Assembly (NCBI GenBank): GCA_947650365.1
Contig: OX393552.1
Coordinates: 24,918,164-24,982,163 of the forward strand
Length of the DNA stretch: 64,000 nucleotides
Reading direction: 5' to 3'
Origin: Chamaelirium japonicum
Taxonomy: Eukaryota > Streptophyta > Magnoliopsida > Liliales > Melanthiaceae
Positions 46,241 to 55,299 of this stretch are shown piece after piece. The first letter of the stretch is position 1, and the number at the start of each line of letters is the position of its first letter. The notes under the pieces are model-generated. The model searched no databases. It was not told where the DNA came from and saw only the letters and a program-made list of their open reading frames with translations. Position numbers and translations under genes: made by a program.

Positions 46241-49200
46241 CACAAGAAAAAGAAATTTGTATGCGCATTCTTTCTTGAAAAGAATATGTGCTGGATGAAT
46301 CTTTTTATCCTTGTTGAGAATATTCCATTTGAATCTTTGACTTTTCAGTGTTATGTATTTGGGCCCACTTTTAAAGCCTCCACCAAAATAGGCCTTTGTC
46401 ACGTTGCATGAAAGGTTGTAATTAAGTTGCAAGTGCGTAATAACTCAAACTTTTCTAAAAGGCTCCATTCAAACGGACCGTCTAAAACAAGGGGAAAAAA
46501 ATGAAAAATGCCAAGCCAAAGGTATAATTTAATACATGCCCGATCTAAATCCTGATTGCATCGATTGCGAACCTCAAAGTTGGCTTTTTGTTTTTTTATC
46601 AAGTTGCTTCTTGACCGTGGTGACGGTTGAAGTCATCGAGCGTTCATTATTCACCAGCCAATCAAAAATGTTTGATACTTCTAGGTCAGTAGGCTGTAAT
46701 TTCATGGGGTTTTCCTCATTGTTTGGAATGTGTTCGCTTACAAAAACCAAACCTAAAAGCTCCTAAACCCGCAGGGTACAAGCACCACGCACAACTAAAG
46801 CCGTTGGACACGTAACTCACGTAGTTTGGTGCCTTCTATGTAAAAAATTAGCATCCTAATCACAAGACTTTAGAACCTATGCTAGCCTTGTTTACATTAA
46901 GAGCTCAAATTATAAATTGAAAACTTTACACATTGTGAATTTGTGGATTTACACTTGTACATATATATGGGAGTAAGCTCTAATACTCTAATACGAATGT
47001 GTTTTGCATTTCTCCACCTTTACCCCATGTGTCATGAGTCTCATGACTCATGGTATCAAAGCTGAAACTTACGTACATAACATTTGCTCAACGCTTGGAG
47101 CAATTTCCAAGAGAATCCTACATCGAATCTTCTTTAAATCATTATTACTGCTAACTGGTAATGTGCTTTGAACAATAAATGATACCATTTATTGTATCCT
47201 GCCTTCGACTCGTGTATTCCCTATAGCCAAAATCTTCGAAACCAACTGGTTTGATTGCGGACCTGAGGAAAGCTTCATTAGTATATAGTTCCCCATCTAC
47301 AACCCTTTTTGCAACTCTTTTCCATCTGTCTGTTCATTGTAGGCAACTATTCTTTGCTATTATTGAAGTCAATGATTCCTTCAGGAACTTTACATCCCCG
47401 TCTTTTGTTTTGGCCATCTGTTGCTTTGGTGAAGCTCCTTTGAGCTTCTTGGTGATCTCAAGGGTCCACATTGTTTGAACTCGAATCTCTTAATCGTTGG
47501 TTGTTTTGCTTCCAGATCACTTCTGCAAGGCTCGATTTGAGGCTAAAAATCCTCCTTTTGTGCATTGCTCATTTGTTTGCACGATCTATTAGTGTTTTCA
47601 CTAGCGATTTTACCCTTTTTCCTGTATCATGATGCATAGTTTTGTTTCTTCCTCTATCACAATGCATAGTTTTGTTTCTTCCTCCTTTAGTGCATTGCTT
47701 CAGATGGTGGGAAGAAGTGGATATTTGTGGTAGATGCTCTATTTGGGAAGAAGGGAAGGGACCTCATTAAGAACTTTTTGTCTAAAATAGGGCATGTTTT
47801 CCCTTATGGTGTGTTTGGGACAGGGGAAAGTGAGGGATTCCTCCATGAGGGATTCCAATTCTCTTGGGGAAGGGATTCCCATTGGAGAATTTGACTCCCT
47901 TTTCTCTTGTTTGGATACTTGGGGATTCTCTAAATTAGCAACTCCACCTCGTTCTTTCCCATGTTTGGGAGTCAGGAAAGAGAGGGGAGACTCGAGAGAG
48001 GCTTTCGTGGTGATAAATTGTCTTTTCCTTATCTGGATATTTGGAATACCTCCTCTCATCGGGGAAACAAATGTTAGGAAATATAGTTATATGACAATAT
48101 GTGGCATAATTATTATGGAAAATATTATGTTATTTGGAAGAATTATATGATTTGAGTAAACTGAGAGATATGTGACATATTTAGACTTTATTATGAAATC
48201 TTGGGAGATCTCATTCATCTCTTACCCTTGTCGTTCCTGGGAGATTGGGAGCAGCCATGAATGATAAAATCATTCATGAAGAACACTAAGAGAAGCAATT
48301 CGAATTTTGTTATGCCTTGATTCCCTTCATCTCTCTCCATTTTCTCTTGTGGGATTTCCACCATGTGGCCATTCTCTGATGGTCCATGAAGTTCTTATGG
48401 TATCAGAGATGTCGAAATCTCGTAACGGAGTGCTCAATCCTCCACCATCAACAACTCCAACTACCACCTCCATCAACGACGTCAGCGCAACCGCTTTCTG
48501 GACTATATCTTCCCCCCCAATCATCCATCCACGTCCATGATGACAAGAAGACCTCTCATATCAGCATCCATCGTGACTAGTCCTCGACTGATGCCCTCGT
48601 TGTCGGATGCCGTTTCGGTGATCGTCACAGTCGCCACCACCATGCCTTTTAATTTTGTCAAAATTGTCCACTTACGATAAATTCTGTAAAATTATTTCTC
48701 GTAAAGTGCATATCATCACTACATCACCTGACATATAGTAAGTGACTAAGTGGATTATCTTCTAAAAGCCAGAGCTAGAGGCGATGCCGGAGCTAAAGCC
48801 TAAGTCTGAGCCATAACTTGAGCCAGAGATAAGAGCCCGAGCATGAGCAAAAAGAAGAGTTTGATCTAACTACAAAACCGAGGATTGAATCGGTCGTCTT
48901 CTATGCAAACTAGACATGACTTCCCTCATGCTCAGCTTGAGGGGGAGTGTTGGGAAATATAGTTATTATGATAATATGTTGGCATAATTATTAAGGAAAA
49001 TGCTATCGTTGTGGAAGAATTATATGTTTTGAGAGAACCGAGGGATATGATGAGAGGTGAGCTTTAGACTTTATTATGAGATCTTGGGAGATCTCATTCA
49101 TTTCCTATATATACAATGTAAGCCTCGATAAAAAACCAATAAGAGAAGAAATTGAATTTTGTTATCCTCTCGTCTCTCTCCAATCTCCATCTTCTCAGGT

Positions 49201-49735
49201 GGGATTCCACCATGTCGCCATTCTTCGGTGGCCCATGAACTTCCAACAAATCCCTCTTCATGACATTTATTTTCCCTCGGTGTTGTCAATTTGTCCACTA
49301 AGCGAAGTTTGGGTGAGCTGAACATGATGTTCCGACTCCCAGATATCCCCCCATGAGGAAATCTTCATTTTCCAGGCTCCCAAACACATCATATATTTTG
49401 GGTATTATTTCAACACTAAAAAATGAAAAAATAACTTTCTGATAAAATTTGCTATCTTAATGATGTGGCTGCAATCCCTGCAAAAGCTTAATTCATGACT
49501 TTGTAATATATTCTGACCATGCGTTTGTGGATTCATGTGTCTCTCTCATCTATGTATTGACATCAGATTATTTGACTGTGTTCCTCAGATGCGGTGGGCC
49601 GAAAGGGCTCAGCGAGGGGTTGAAACCGCAAGGAAGACGAAGAACTGGCTGTTGGGAAGGCGCGGGATGATCCTCGCAATCTGTGTGCTGATCCTAGCGT
49701 TCATCTTTCACTGGTTGGGCTTCATCGGAGGGTAG
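29107..49735 (+). CDS. OEP61: Outer envelope protein 61 / TPR7, tail-anchored chaperone docking protein
   Basis: OEP61/TPR7 binds cytosolic Hsp70/Hsp90 by its TPR clamp at the chloroplast envelope and ER surface and helps deliver precursor proteins. Eleven exons join in one frame (1782 nt, 593 aa): 29107-29202, 30922-31152, 38165-38221, 38332-38460, 43417-43494, 43642-43712, 43819-43871, 44012-44213, 44539-45112, 45217-45360 and 49589-49735. The start [15 protein letters not shown] is family-like. The TPR region covers about residues 107-235; K107, N111, N151, K181 and R185 fit the clamp pattern. Met-rich repeats ([11 protein letters not shown]...[10 protein letters not shown] type) surround it, and residues 572-592 ([21 protein letters not shown]) form the C-terminal anchor after basic GRR. 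The Arabidopsis protein is somewhat shorter (~550 aa). Intron 7 is GC-AG; the rest are GT-AG, up to 7.0 kb. Confidence 0.96.
29256..29309. repeat. (GA)27 microsatellite in OEP61 intron 1
   Basis: Pure GA for 54 bp, starting 53 bp after the exon 1 donor. Confidence 0.95.
29924..29986. repeat. C30 homopolymer followed by (CA)n
   Basis: Thirty consecutive Cs pass directly into about 17 CA units. Long homopolymers like this are prone to sequencing error. Confidence 0.9.
32694..32734. repeat. (TA)n microsatellite
   Basis: About 41 bp of pure TA, followed by CCCACGTGTC and further GTGTCCG words. Confidence 0.95.
33112..33226. repeat. 57-bp tandem duplication
   Basis: Two copies begin TCTGCAGTTGGAACT and end TTACATTCCTCAACGC, with a few differences between them. 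Confidence 0.75.
33326..33712. mobile_element. Hairpin MITE (Micron-like) inside a (TA)n tract
   Basis: The two halves are inverted repeats for roughly 170 bp each, so the whole 387-bp element folds back on itself. Terminal TTCCTATGACATGTCATAGG is present at both ends in inverted orientation. It contains the perfect palindrome CCTATGACATGTCATAGG and is followed by CATAGGGAGTACCCTATG, which forms a second small hairpin. (TA)n flanks both sides (about 33310-33325 and 33713-33761). Placement within TA repeats is a known habit of Micron-type MITEs and is compatible with a TA target. Confidence 0.85.
33713..33761. repeat. (TA)n microsatellite at the MITE right flank
   Basis: About 48 bp of TA repeat abut the element. 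The left flank has only ~16 bp, so the right tract has expanded or the insertion was near one edge. Confidence 0.9.
34309..34338. repeat. (CT)15 microsatellite
   Basis: Pure CT following GGCCAGGTAC, in OEP61 intron 2. The upstream ~150 bp are CT/CCCT-rich and open a short frame that is not accepted as a gene. Confidence 0.9.
35424..35964. mobile_element. hAT-type MITE, 541 bp, in OEP61 intron 2
   Basis: The flanks AGTTGAAG (35416-35423) and AGTTAAAG (35965-35972) are an 8-bp duplication with one change. The inverted ends share GGATAACAATGGGT against the complement of CCCATTTAATTGTCATCC. The interior has the GGGTCGGGT/ACCCGACC words common to these MITEs. The ends are less perfect than at 19516 or 28310. 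Confidence 0.65.
36101..36293. repeat. ~70-bp diverged minisatellite
   Basis: Three units share CGGG(T/C)T(T/A)G(A/T)TTGTGG, CACTTACGG(G/A)TGACGA and ACAATC. The last unit is partial. Confidence 0.65.
36415..36515 (-). repeat. SINE-like fragment
   Basis: On the minus strand AAGTGGCTAGAGGC, AAAGCTAAGGC and GGGAGGTCATGGGATC follow the order of tRNA-derived leaders common in plant SINEs, with an imperfect B box (GATCAAAAT). There is no poly(A) end and no clear boundary. Confidence 0.35.
37779..37870. repeat. Compound (CTT)n-(CT)n-(CTCTCG)n microsatellite
   Basis: About six CTT units pass into CT, and then into at least eight CTCTCG/CTCGCT hexamers, ending at GCTCGGGC. It sits ~290 bp before OEP61 exon 3. 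Confidence 0.9.
39752..41228. mobile_element. TTTAAACTTCGGTTTCG-type TIR element
   Basis: The left end GGTTTTAAACTTCGGTTTCG is shared with the element at 15181 and is followed by GGTCTAGACCGAAACCG. A candidate inverted right end is GTCGAAATTTCAAACCATG near 41228. The inner sequence includes the degenerate array 40321-40900, so it may be nested or composite. Confidence 0.45.
40321..40900. repeat. Degenerate short-unit array (CGGCGAAATCCGGCGAG-like)
   Basis: Words such as GGCGAAAT, CCGGCGAG, GATTCGGC and AAATCCGGT recur every 9-12 bp for almost 600 bp without fixed period or perfect copies. Stop codons are scattered in all frames. It looks like a very old simple-sequence expansion inside a TIR element. 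Confidence 0.6.
41021..42055. repeat. ~510-bp tandem duplication, two units
   Basis: Unit 1 (about 41021-41526) and unit 2 (about 41527-42055) each run through TTTCGGGTGG(G/A)ACCC, ATGAAATTCCA(A/G)TGGGCCCC, TTTCAAACCATGCTACCATCG, TTGGTGATTAA, TGTATTATCAAAA and a CCTCC-rich end. They have diverged by point changes and small indels. Unit 2 continues to CTTCCCCGCGCTGAAACCC. Confidence 0.8.
43872..44011 (+). other. GC-AG intron (OEP61 intron 7)
   Basis: The exon 7 end CCACAAG is followed by GCATGTCT, and exon 8 starts after TTTGCAG. Reading continues CAA|GGA|CTG|GTT|ATT|GAA. No GT at this position keeps the frame, and the donor AAG|GCATGT has the strong exon-side match that GC donors usually need. 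Confidence 0.8.
46195..46234. repeat. (CT)20 microsatellite
   Basis: Pure CT tract in OEP61 intron 10. Confidence 0.95.
47030..47064 (+). mobile_element. LTR end with primer-binding-site remnant
   Basis: GTGTCATGAGTCTCATGACTCA is followed directly by TGGTATCAAAGC, one base off the tRNA-Met primer-binding motif TGGTATCAGAGC. This is the layout of an LTR 3' end. No matching second LTR was found. Confidence 0.45.
48072..48397 (+). repeat. 5' LTR (326 bp)
   Basis: It starts TGTTAGG and ends TTCTTA, where the 3' LTR has TTCCA, so the terminal CA has mutated to TA. It contains an extra ~30 bp around GTCGTTCCTGGGAG that is absent from the other LTR. Confidence 0.88.
48398..48408 (+). promoter_or_regulatory. 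Retrotransposon primer-binding site
   Basis: TGGTATCAGAG matches the 3' end complement of initiator tRNA-Met for 11 nt and abuts the 5' LTR. Confidence 0.85.
48948..49245 (+). repeat. 3' LTR (298 bp)
   Basis: It starts TGTTGGG after the polypurine tract TTGAGGGGGAG (48937-48947) and ends TTCCA before the target repeat ACAAA. Confidence 0.88.
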
Positions 49736-49745
49736 GCGATTGGAT

Positions 49746-49765
49746 CCCCCCCCCCCCCCCCCCCC
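49746..49765. repeat. C20 homopolymer in the OEP61 3' UTR
   Basis: Twenty Cs begin ten bases after the stop codon of OEP61. Confidence 0.9.
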
Positions 49766-51684
49766 ACCGGACACTTCGAGCGACCACACCGACCTGCTGG
49801 TGCGCCGATTGCTCTGTTGTAACAACATCAGCTCACATGGTGAGTTATATGACTGTTAGAAGAGTATAATGGTGCTTCTAAGAGCTTTCTGCAGGAAATG
49901 TTTTAAGTGAATCAAATGGATGAAGAGGCGTTTCTGTATTTATCTTTGTACCTGTTTATAGCATCAGTGTCATCTCAGTTATCAAACTGTGAGTTAGTTA
50001 AGCCTTTGTTGACTTAAATCATGGATTTATGGTAAATGACATGAATTTTTCGATCGGTTGTCTCAACCCTCTTTTAAATTGGTGCCAGAAGTCTAACCAG
50101 GGCCACTTTGCGTAACAAGAAAAGACTGATTAGACGGGTATGGAGACCGATCTTGTTCTTGTTAAATTTTCGCAAAATCCAGAAGCAGAAACTGGAAGCT
50201 GCTCTCAGGTGCTTCTGCTGGAATCTGATTTTTCCATACAAAATTGATTTTAGCTCATGCGGGAATTATTTTCTGCCTCTGCACCCAAATAAGTTTTTGC
50301 GGAAATTTGATTTGCGCAAAATCGGGAATCATAAAACTAGGGGCTGAAAATCAGTTCTATACAGGTACTTAGTTACCGGTTTAAGCTCATGCGATTAGGA
50401 AGTAAACCTCCTAAAGATTTCTTACAATGTTTTTGGTTGTAGTAAAGAAGGTTTAAATTATTTTTAAAATTAAATTTAGGTGTTTGGTTGGTCGAAAAAA
50501 GTCCCAATTGGAAAACCTTTTTTCATAGAAATTATTTTTCTATCAAAACTTTTCCTCTTAAAACAATAGAAAGAAAATGTTTCGTCTACGGAACCCTGAT
50601 TTTTGTCACATTAAACGTTTTAAAAACTACTTTTTCTTTTTAAATTTTTTATTTATCCTTTTCGTTCGAGCGGTACACCCCTTAGGGTTTGACAACTAAA
50701 ATGATTCTAATGCAGTTTCATCATCATCCAAATATTATCTCATAAGTCTTAATGAGACGATCAATTCAATAAAAATAAAAAGATAGAATTAATTTTTATT
50801 GCCTTTGCTACAATCTCATCGAAATATAATACTAAAATGGAGCCTTCTCACCCGTGTTGCGACACATGGATCACTTTTGAAGAGCCAGAATCCTCCTCCT
50901 GTGTGTGAACGTAGCTCTCTCTCATAAATAATATTAAAAACCTATTATAAAGATGATAAATATCCATATGATGGTATGTAATGGCCATTTGATATTAATT
51001 AGAAAAATCATTAATAGTATCTCTCTTTATCTCTCTAACAAGTGAATCACATCCGGACGAATGAATCACACTAACTCCAGATTGTACACTTCTTCGGATG
51101 GTTGTGATGTCATTTGTGCCAAGTGGCGTGCATCAAGTTTATCTGGGCATTGCTCGGGTTTCTTACTAGTTATGGTCTATAGTGAAGGTTACTGCTCTAC
51201 CAGTCCCGAGGGCATGGCTCGGTTTTGGATGCATGACCGCTTTATAAATGAAAATCCGGTGTAGGACCCCCCCCCCCCAATTGCCCTAGGTGGCTCTCCG
51301 CCACGTGTCAATTTTCGCAACCTCATGAACCGAAATTATTCAAATAAATATCCTGAGGTAAAAGCAATATCTTCATCCATGGAAAAAATCTATGGACAAA
51401 CAAATCCCTATTACATAGTACAACTCCGATATCTAAATTTCGAAAAATGCTTTGATCTGTCCGGTTCGGTCCGGCCCGGATCGGTCCGGTCAGTTTCTGG
51501 CGGTCCGGTCCTCCGCCACGAACTCTCGCGCGGGTTGGGGATCCGATCGTCAGCTGCCATTCCCCCCCACACGAGGCCAGCTAGAGAACAGGATGGAGGA
51601 GAAGATGGAGCAGCTTAAAGAAGGTACAGGATACCGTGAGGAACACCAGACCGTACACCACTCGGAGAGCCATCCAACGGCTGA

Positions 51685-51687
<3 letters not shown>

Positions 51688-51726
<39 letters not shown>
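51688..51726. repeat. (GA)n microsatellite
   Basis: About 39 bp of pure GA. Confidence 0.95.
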
Positions 51727-51728
<2 letters not shown>

Positions 51729-52452
51729 TATTGTGGCGAAGGAAGAGAAGAGCGGTGGGGTATTTATATGCATGTGCTTTGGATCCAATAAATCTGCGGT
51801 AAGGTCACCCCAGCACATTGGAGGGAGATGAGATCCACAACCGGGATACGTAAGGTTCCAGCTATTCTCACGGGACGGTGAGCACACCGTCTCCCCCGTA
51901 CGTGTCATGGTGTAAGGGGTCGTTGGGATTTTTGAGTGGGCAGGGTTCCGTGCGGTGCGGGGAGGTCGACTTTTTGGGTCGACAGAAATTGTTTCGTGTG
52001 GGATGCTGCACGTGCCACGTTGGCTCGTACACGAGGAAAGCATGGAGTCGATTATGGATAAGGGCCATCTCCCAGTTTTGACCAAACCGGAGGGACAATC
52101 CCTTCCACGTGTGACTTGTGCTGGTCAATCCGAATCCAACTCGAGCCCAACACAAATTTGGGTGGACTTGGGTTTGGATTTTACATGTATGGATTGGACT
52201 TGGTTGAAAAATCTCGATCTGATCTCCACTCGGGTCGGGCTTTGGTAGAGGTTTCGGGCAACGCAGACCCAATGCGATTCAACTAGTAGACCAACTAGTA
52301 TGTTTCTTGCTTTGTTGTCATGTCTTTCAAAAAGATCTTGTATGTTTTTGTATAGTTCTCAAATAGTTTGATCATTTGGCTTTGATGGATCGAGTAATGG
52401 ATTGATTTTTTGATTATGGATGTTTGGTTTTCTGTTTTTTTTTTTTTGACAA

Positions 52453-53700
52453 AAGATGTTTGGTAATAGTTATTGGTGCTTATTGGTTTTAATCGGCGAA
52501 CCCATTTGTCGAACCTGACCAATCTGAACTAGGGTTGGGCTTAGTCTAGTGAATTTCAATCCGATTCGGGCTAGGTTGGGCAGAGGGTTGGATTTTATAT
52601 TTTTTTTGGATCGATCAGGCGGTCAGAGGACACGCGCAAACAAGGCACAACGGCTATGATTCACACGTGCAAACAAAGACACAACGGCCTCGAGGGAAAG
52701 CTCGCTCCGCAGTGTCCATTATGGGAGTCGAACATGGAACCCTCCCAACATGGGAGAGGAAAACTCCTCCGTTGACATTTTCTCCCCATTTACAGCGAGT
52801 CCCTCCTTCTCCCTCCTCACCGGTGAAGCATCGGTCGGGGCTCGACCTCCTCCTCCACCTCCTCCCTCCTCATCAGTGGTGGCTGCCGACTAGCTTAGGT
52901 ACGATGCACCGGCCGGAGTCCCATCTCTCTTATTCCCACGTACTCCCTACTCACCGATGGTGGTTGCCGTCGGGCTGGAGTGCGATACACCGGTTGGTGG
53001 TGGTTGCAGTTGGGATGCGGTGCGATGCACCGACCATATCCCCACCTCCTCCTCCCTCCTTACCCGTCGTCGAGCTAAGGTACAATACATTGGCTGGAGC
53101 CCCACCTCATCATCCCACCTCTTCGGCGGTGGCTGTCATAGAACCTGGGGTGCGATGCAGCCCCAACTCCAGCGATGGCTACCATCAAGCTTCGGAGGAG
53201 AGAAGGAAGACAAGTGGGTAAAATGGATATTTTTTCAAATAGAATGACGTAGAGCTAAAGCATCTCTTTGGCGTCCTTATCACCAAACCGATGTCTTGTT
53301 AGGGACCTTAAGCATACTATTTTTTTTATAAGCCATGTTTGGTAATAGTTATTGGTGCTTATTGGTTTAAAACCCGACCAATCCGAACATTTATTGGGCT
53401 TAGTCTAGTGAACTTCAATCTGATTCTTGTTGGGCTTGGGTAGAGGGTTGAATTCTATTTTTTTTTCGTAGGCCGATCAGGCAATCAAAGGGCTGTGCGC
53501 TAGAGCCTAGAGCAAGAGCTCAAAGAGGTCCGGAGATCGAAACAGTAGAGACAACAACTTTTTCATAATCCTGTGAATATATCGACGGCTATAATTCGTA
53601 CGTGCAAACAAGACGCAACGGCATGGACTAACAGCTCGCTCTGCGATGTCCACTACGAGAGTCGAACAAAGAACCCCTCCAACATGGGAGAGAGAGGGAG
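52453..53700. repeat. Diverged direct repeat pair (~310 and ~360 bp)
   Basis: Copies at about 52453-52760 and 53339-53700 both start GGTAATAGTTATTGGTGCTT and proceed through GGGCTTAGTCTAGTGAA(T/C)TTC, GCTATAATTC or GCTATGATTC, CGTGCAAACAA, AGCTCGCTC and CCAACATGGGAGAG. The second has a ~70-bp insertion. Near the right end GAGTCGAAC is, on the minus strand, a B-box match (GTTCGACTC), so a SINE origin is possible. Confidence 0.6.
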
Positions 53701-54234
53701 TACCACCAGGCCAAGAGCCCGTTGGTGATGATAGCAAGGCGTGGAAACGGTAAACAAATAAATGAAATAATTAATTCTTTAATAAAGAAAAAGAGATAAT
53801 TAATTCAAGACAGCTGGGCAAAATGGGTCCCGACACGTGCCCCCAAGTATTTAAGCGCGACGAGCTGTTGGGACGGCTTCTAGAAGCGACCTCGGGATAT
53901 GCATCGTCCCAAGGATCCAGGAGGTTGTTGGAGGTTAGAGCTCCAATTACCAAGATGCCCCTTCCCCGTGCGGAGACGGGTGAGGTCCCTCACCGGTGGG
54001 GTGACCGGTGGCTCACCCCAAACGAACCGGGTCAACGAACACGGAGGCCGAGGACATTACGGTCATTGCAACCTCCCAATAAAGTCAACGGCTCTGTCCC
54101 AACGGAAATCCTGTTCCTTGTAGAACGAGGATTCCTTCGCTTCCTCGGTTCCTCCCCCCGCCCCCGGCGTGATCGTCCTCCCCTTTCTTCTCTGCAGTCC
54201 ATTTGCTTCTCTGAATTCGCTCACTTCTGAGCTT

Positions 54235-54286
54235 TTTAGAGAGAGAGAGGGAGGAGAGAGAAAGCTTGAGAGAGAGAGAGAGAGAG
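54235..54286 (+). promoter_or_regulatory. GA-rich leader before the small gene
   Basis: Interrupted GAGAGA for ~50 bp runs directly into the ATG at 54287. GA-rich 5' leaders are common in plant genes. It is inferred to be transcribed because of its position. Confidence 0.45.
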
Positions 54287-55299
54287 ATGGCGGGACCTAA
54301 CTGCACGGGATTAATGGCTGTCATCGTGGTTTCGAGCAGCGTCGCGCTGGTGGCCGTCCAGCTCCACAAGCGCCTCGTGTCGGATTTCATGGGCAAGATC
54401 GCATCGGAGCTCGGTATGCCCCGCCTTCCCTCTGCTTTCATTGGGCCCGCCTGATTCCTCTGTTCCGATTGGGCTTCCGCTGCTCTGTTTTTCAAACCGA
54501 CCCACCTTTGTTCTTGATCCTCACCGTTGTGACCCGACCTTGCCATGAAAATCCAGTTGGCCAATCGGGTTTGCGACTCTCTTGTAGAATTCTCTTTTGG
54601 CGTTCGTTGGACCTACCTGATTCCTCTGTTCCGATTGGGTTCCCGCTGCTCTGTTTTTCAAACCGACCCCTCTGTTCTTGATCCTCACCGTTTCGCGCGA
54701 AGAAAATCCAGTTGGCCAATTGGGTTTTGCTTCTCTCTTGTATAATTCTCCTTTGGCGCTCATTGGGCCTACCTGATTCCTCTGTTCCGATTGGGTTCCC
54801 GCTGCTCTGTTTTTCAAACCGGCCCCTCTGTTCTTGATCTCTGTGTTCTTGATCCTCACCGCTGTGACCCGTTCGCGCCAAGAAAATCCATTTGGCCAAT
54901 TGGGTTTTGCTTCTCTCTTGTATAATTCTCCTTTGGCGCTCATTGGACCTACCTGATTCCTCTGCTCCGATTGGGTTCCCCTCTGTTCTCTCCAAGAAAA
55001 TCCAGTTGGCCAATTGGGTTTGCTTCTTTCTAGTAGGAATCTCTTTTGGGTTTCGTAATGGCGTTGAGATCTTGGGGTTTTCCTTTCGTCTCCGAACTCG
55101 GGATATTGATCGAAAACTCTGTGATCGGTTTTCCAACTGGATAGGTGGCGAGAGGCGGCGGAGACGGAAGAAGGTGAGGTTTGCGACCGACGTGGTGGAG
55201 CCGTCGTCGGACAATAAAGAATACCGGAGGCGTCGGCTGAGGGCGTCGGGCGATCGGGCGGTTGGTGGCATTGCGTTGTCGCTGCAGATTGTTAATTGA
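54287..55299 (+). CDS. Small single-pass membrane protein of unknown function, two exons
   Basis: Exon 1 is 54287-54413 (MAGPNCTGLMAVIVVSSSVA... to ASEL plus one base) and exon 2 is 55145-55299, joining as GAG CTC G|GT GGC GAG to give 93 aa. The N-terminus has a hydrophobic segment at about residues 8-26 and then a basic amphipathic stretch (QLHKRLVSDFMGK). The C-terminal half is very basic: GGERRRRRKKVRFATDVVEP, then NKEYRRRRLR. I recall KKVRFA-DVVEPS-NKEYR-like small plant proteins but cannot name a family, so no function is assigned. The last residues (GGIALSLQIVN) look unlike a conserved domain and may reflect a lost further exon or altered 3' end. The donor is CTCG|GTATGC and the acceptor TGGATAG. 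The intron holds a tandem repeat. Confidence 0.72.
54414..55144 (+). other. Intron of the small gene, made largely of a tandem repeat
   Basis: GT-AG intron of 731 bp. About 54439-55040 consists of four diverged units containing ATTCCTCTGTTCCGATTGGG, GCTGCTCTGTTTTTCAAACC, TGTTCTTGATCCTCACCG, AAAATCCAGTTGGCCAAT and CTCTTGTA(T/G)AATTCTC. Unit spacing varies (roughly 155, 180 and 105 bp) because of internal deletions and an extra TTCTTGATCTCTG. Confidence 0.8.

Larger units (their letters stand above)
48072..49245 (+). mobile_element. Short non-autonomous LTR retrotransposon (TRIM-like), 1174 bp
   Basis: The 5' LTR (48072-48397) and 3' LTR (48948-49245) share TGTT(A/G)GGAAATATAGTTAT, GGCATAATTATTA, GAAGAATTATATG, CTTTATTATGA and TCTTGGGAGATCTCATTCAT. 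The target duplication is exact: ACAAA at 48067-48071 and 49246-49250. TGGTATCAGAG follows the 5' LTR immediately, and TTGAGGGGGAG precedes the 3' LTR. The 550-bp interior has no gag or pol, so it must be mobilised in trans; the primer site suggests a Copia-type relative. It lies sense in OEP61 intron 10. Confidence 0.92.
47808..49393. mobile_element. MITE-like element split by the LTR insertion
   Basis: Left GTGTGTTTGGGACAGGGGAA (47809 onward) and the complement of the right end (GATGTGTTTGGGAGCCTGG, near 49391) match as inverted repeats. The match extends inward as ATTCCTCCATGAGGG against ATTTCCTCATGGGGGG. Removing 48072-49245 and one target repeat leaves an element of about 400 bp. A target duplication of its own is not clear. 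Confidence 0.5.
45361..49588 (+). other. 4.2-kb OEP61 intron 10, with nested retroelement
   Basis: It separates the last Met-rich module from the tail-anchor exon. It contains (CT)20 at 46195-46234, an LTR-end/primer-binding remnant at 47037-47062, a short LTR element at 48072-49245 and MITE-like ends outside it at about 47808 and 49393. No internal gene is supported. Confidence 0.7.
49736..54286. other. Intergenic between OEP61 and the small membrane-protein gene
   Basis: It includes the OEP61 3' UTR (with C20 at 49746-49765, 10 nt after the stop), a C-run near 51268, (GA)20 at 51688-51726 and a diverged direct repeat (52453-52760 and 53339-53700). Frames through 51450-53250 are Arg/Pro/Ser-rich and unsupported. 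The 450 bp before 54287 are GC-rich and end in GA repeats, plausibly promoter and leader. Confidence 0.6.

Noticed and set aside
52667-53221. 184-codon Pro/Ser/His-rich ORF
   Set aside because: Compositionally biased, starts inside a diverged direct repeat and shows no motif.
54492-55271. 259-codon minus-strand ORF with EESGRSNERQ-like repeats
   Set aside because: It lies opposite the intron tandem repeat and exon 2 of the small gene, and the repeat drifts between frames.
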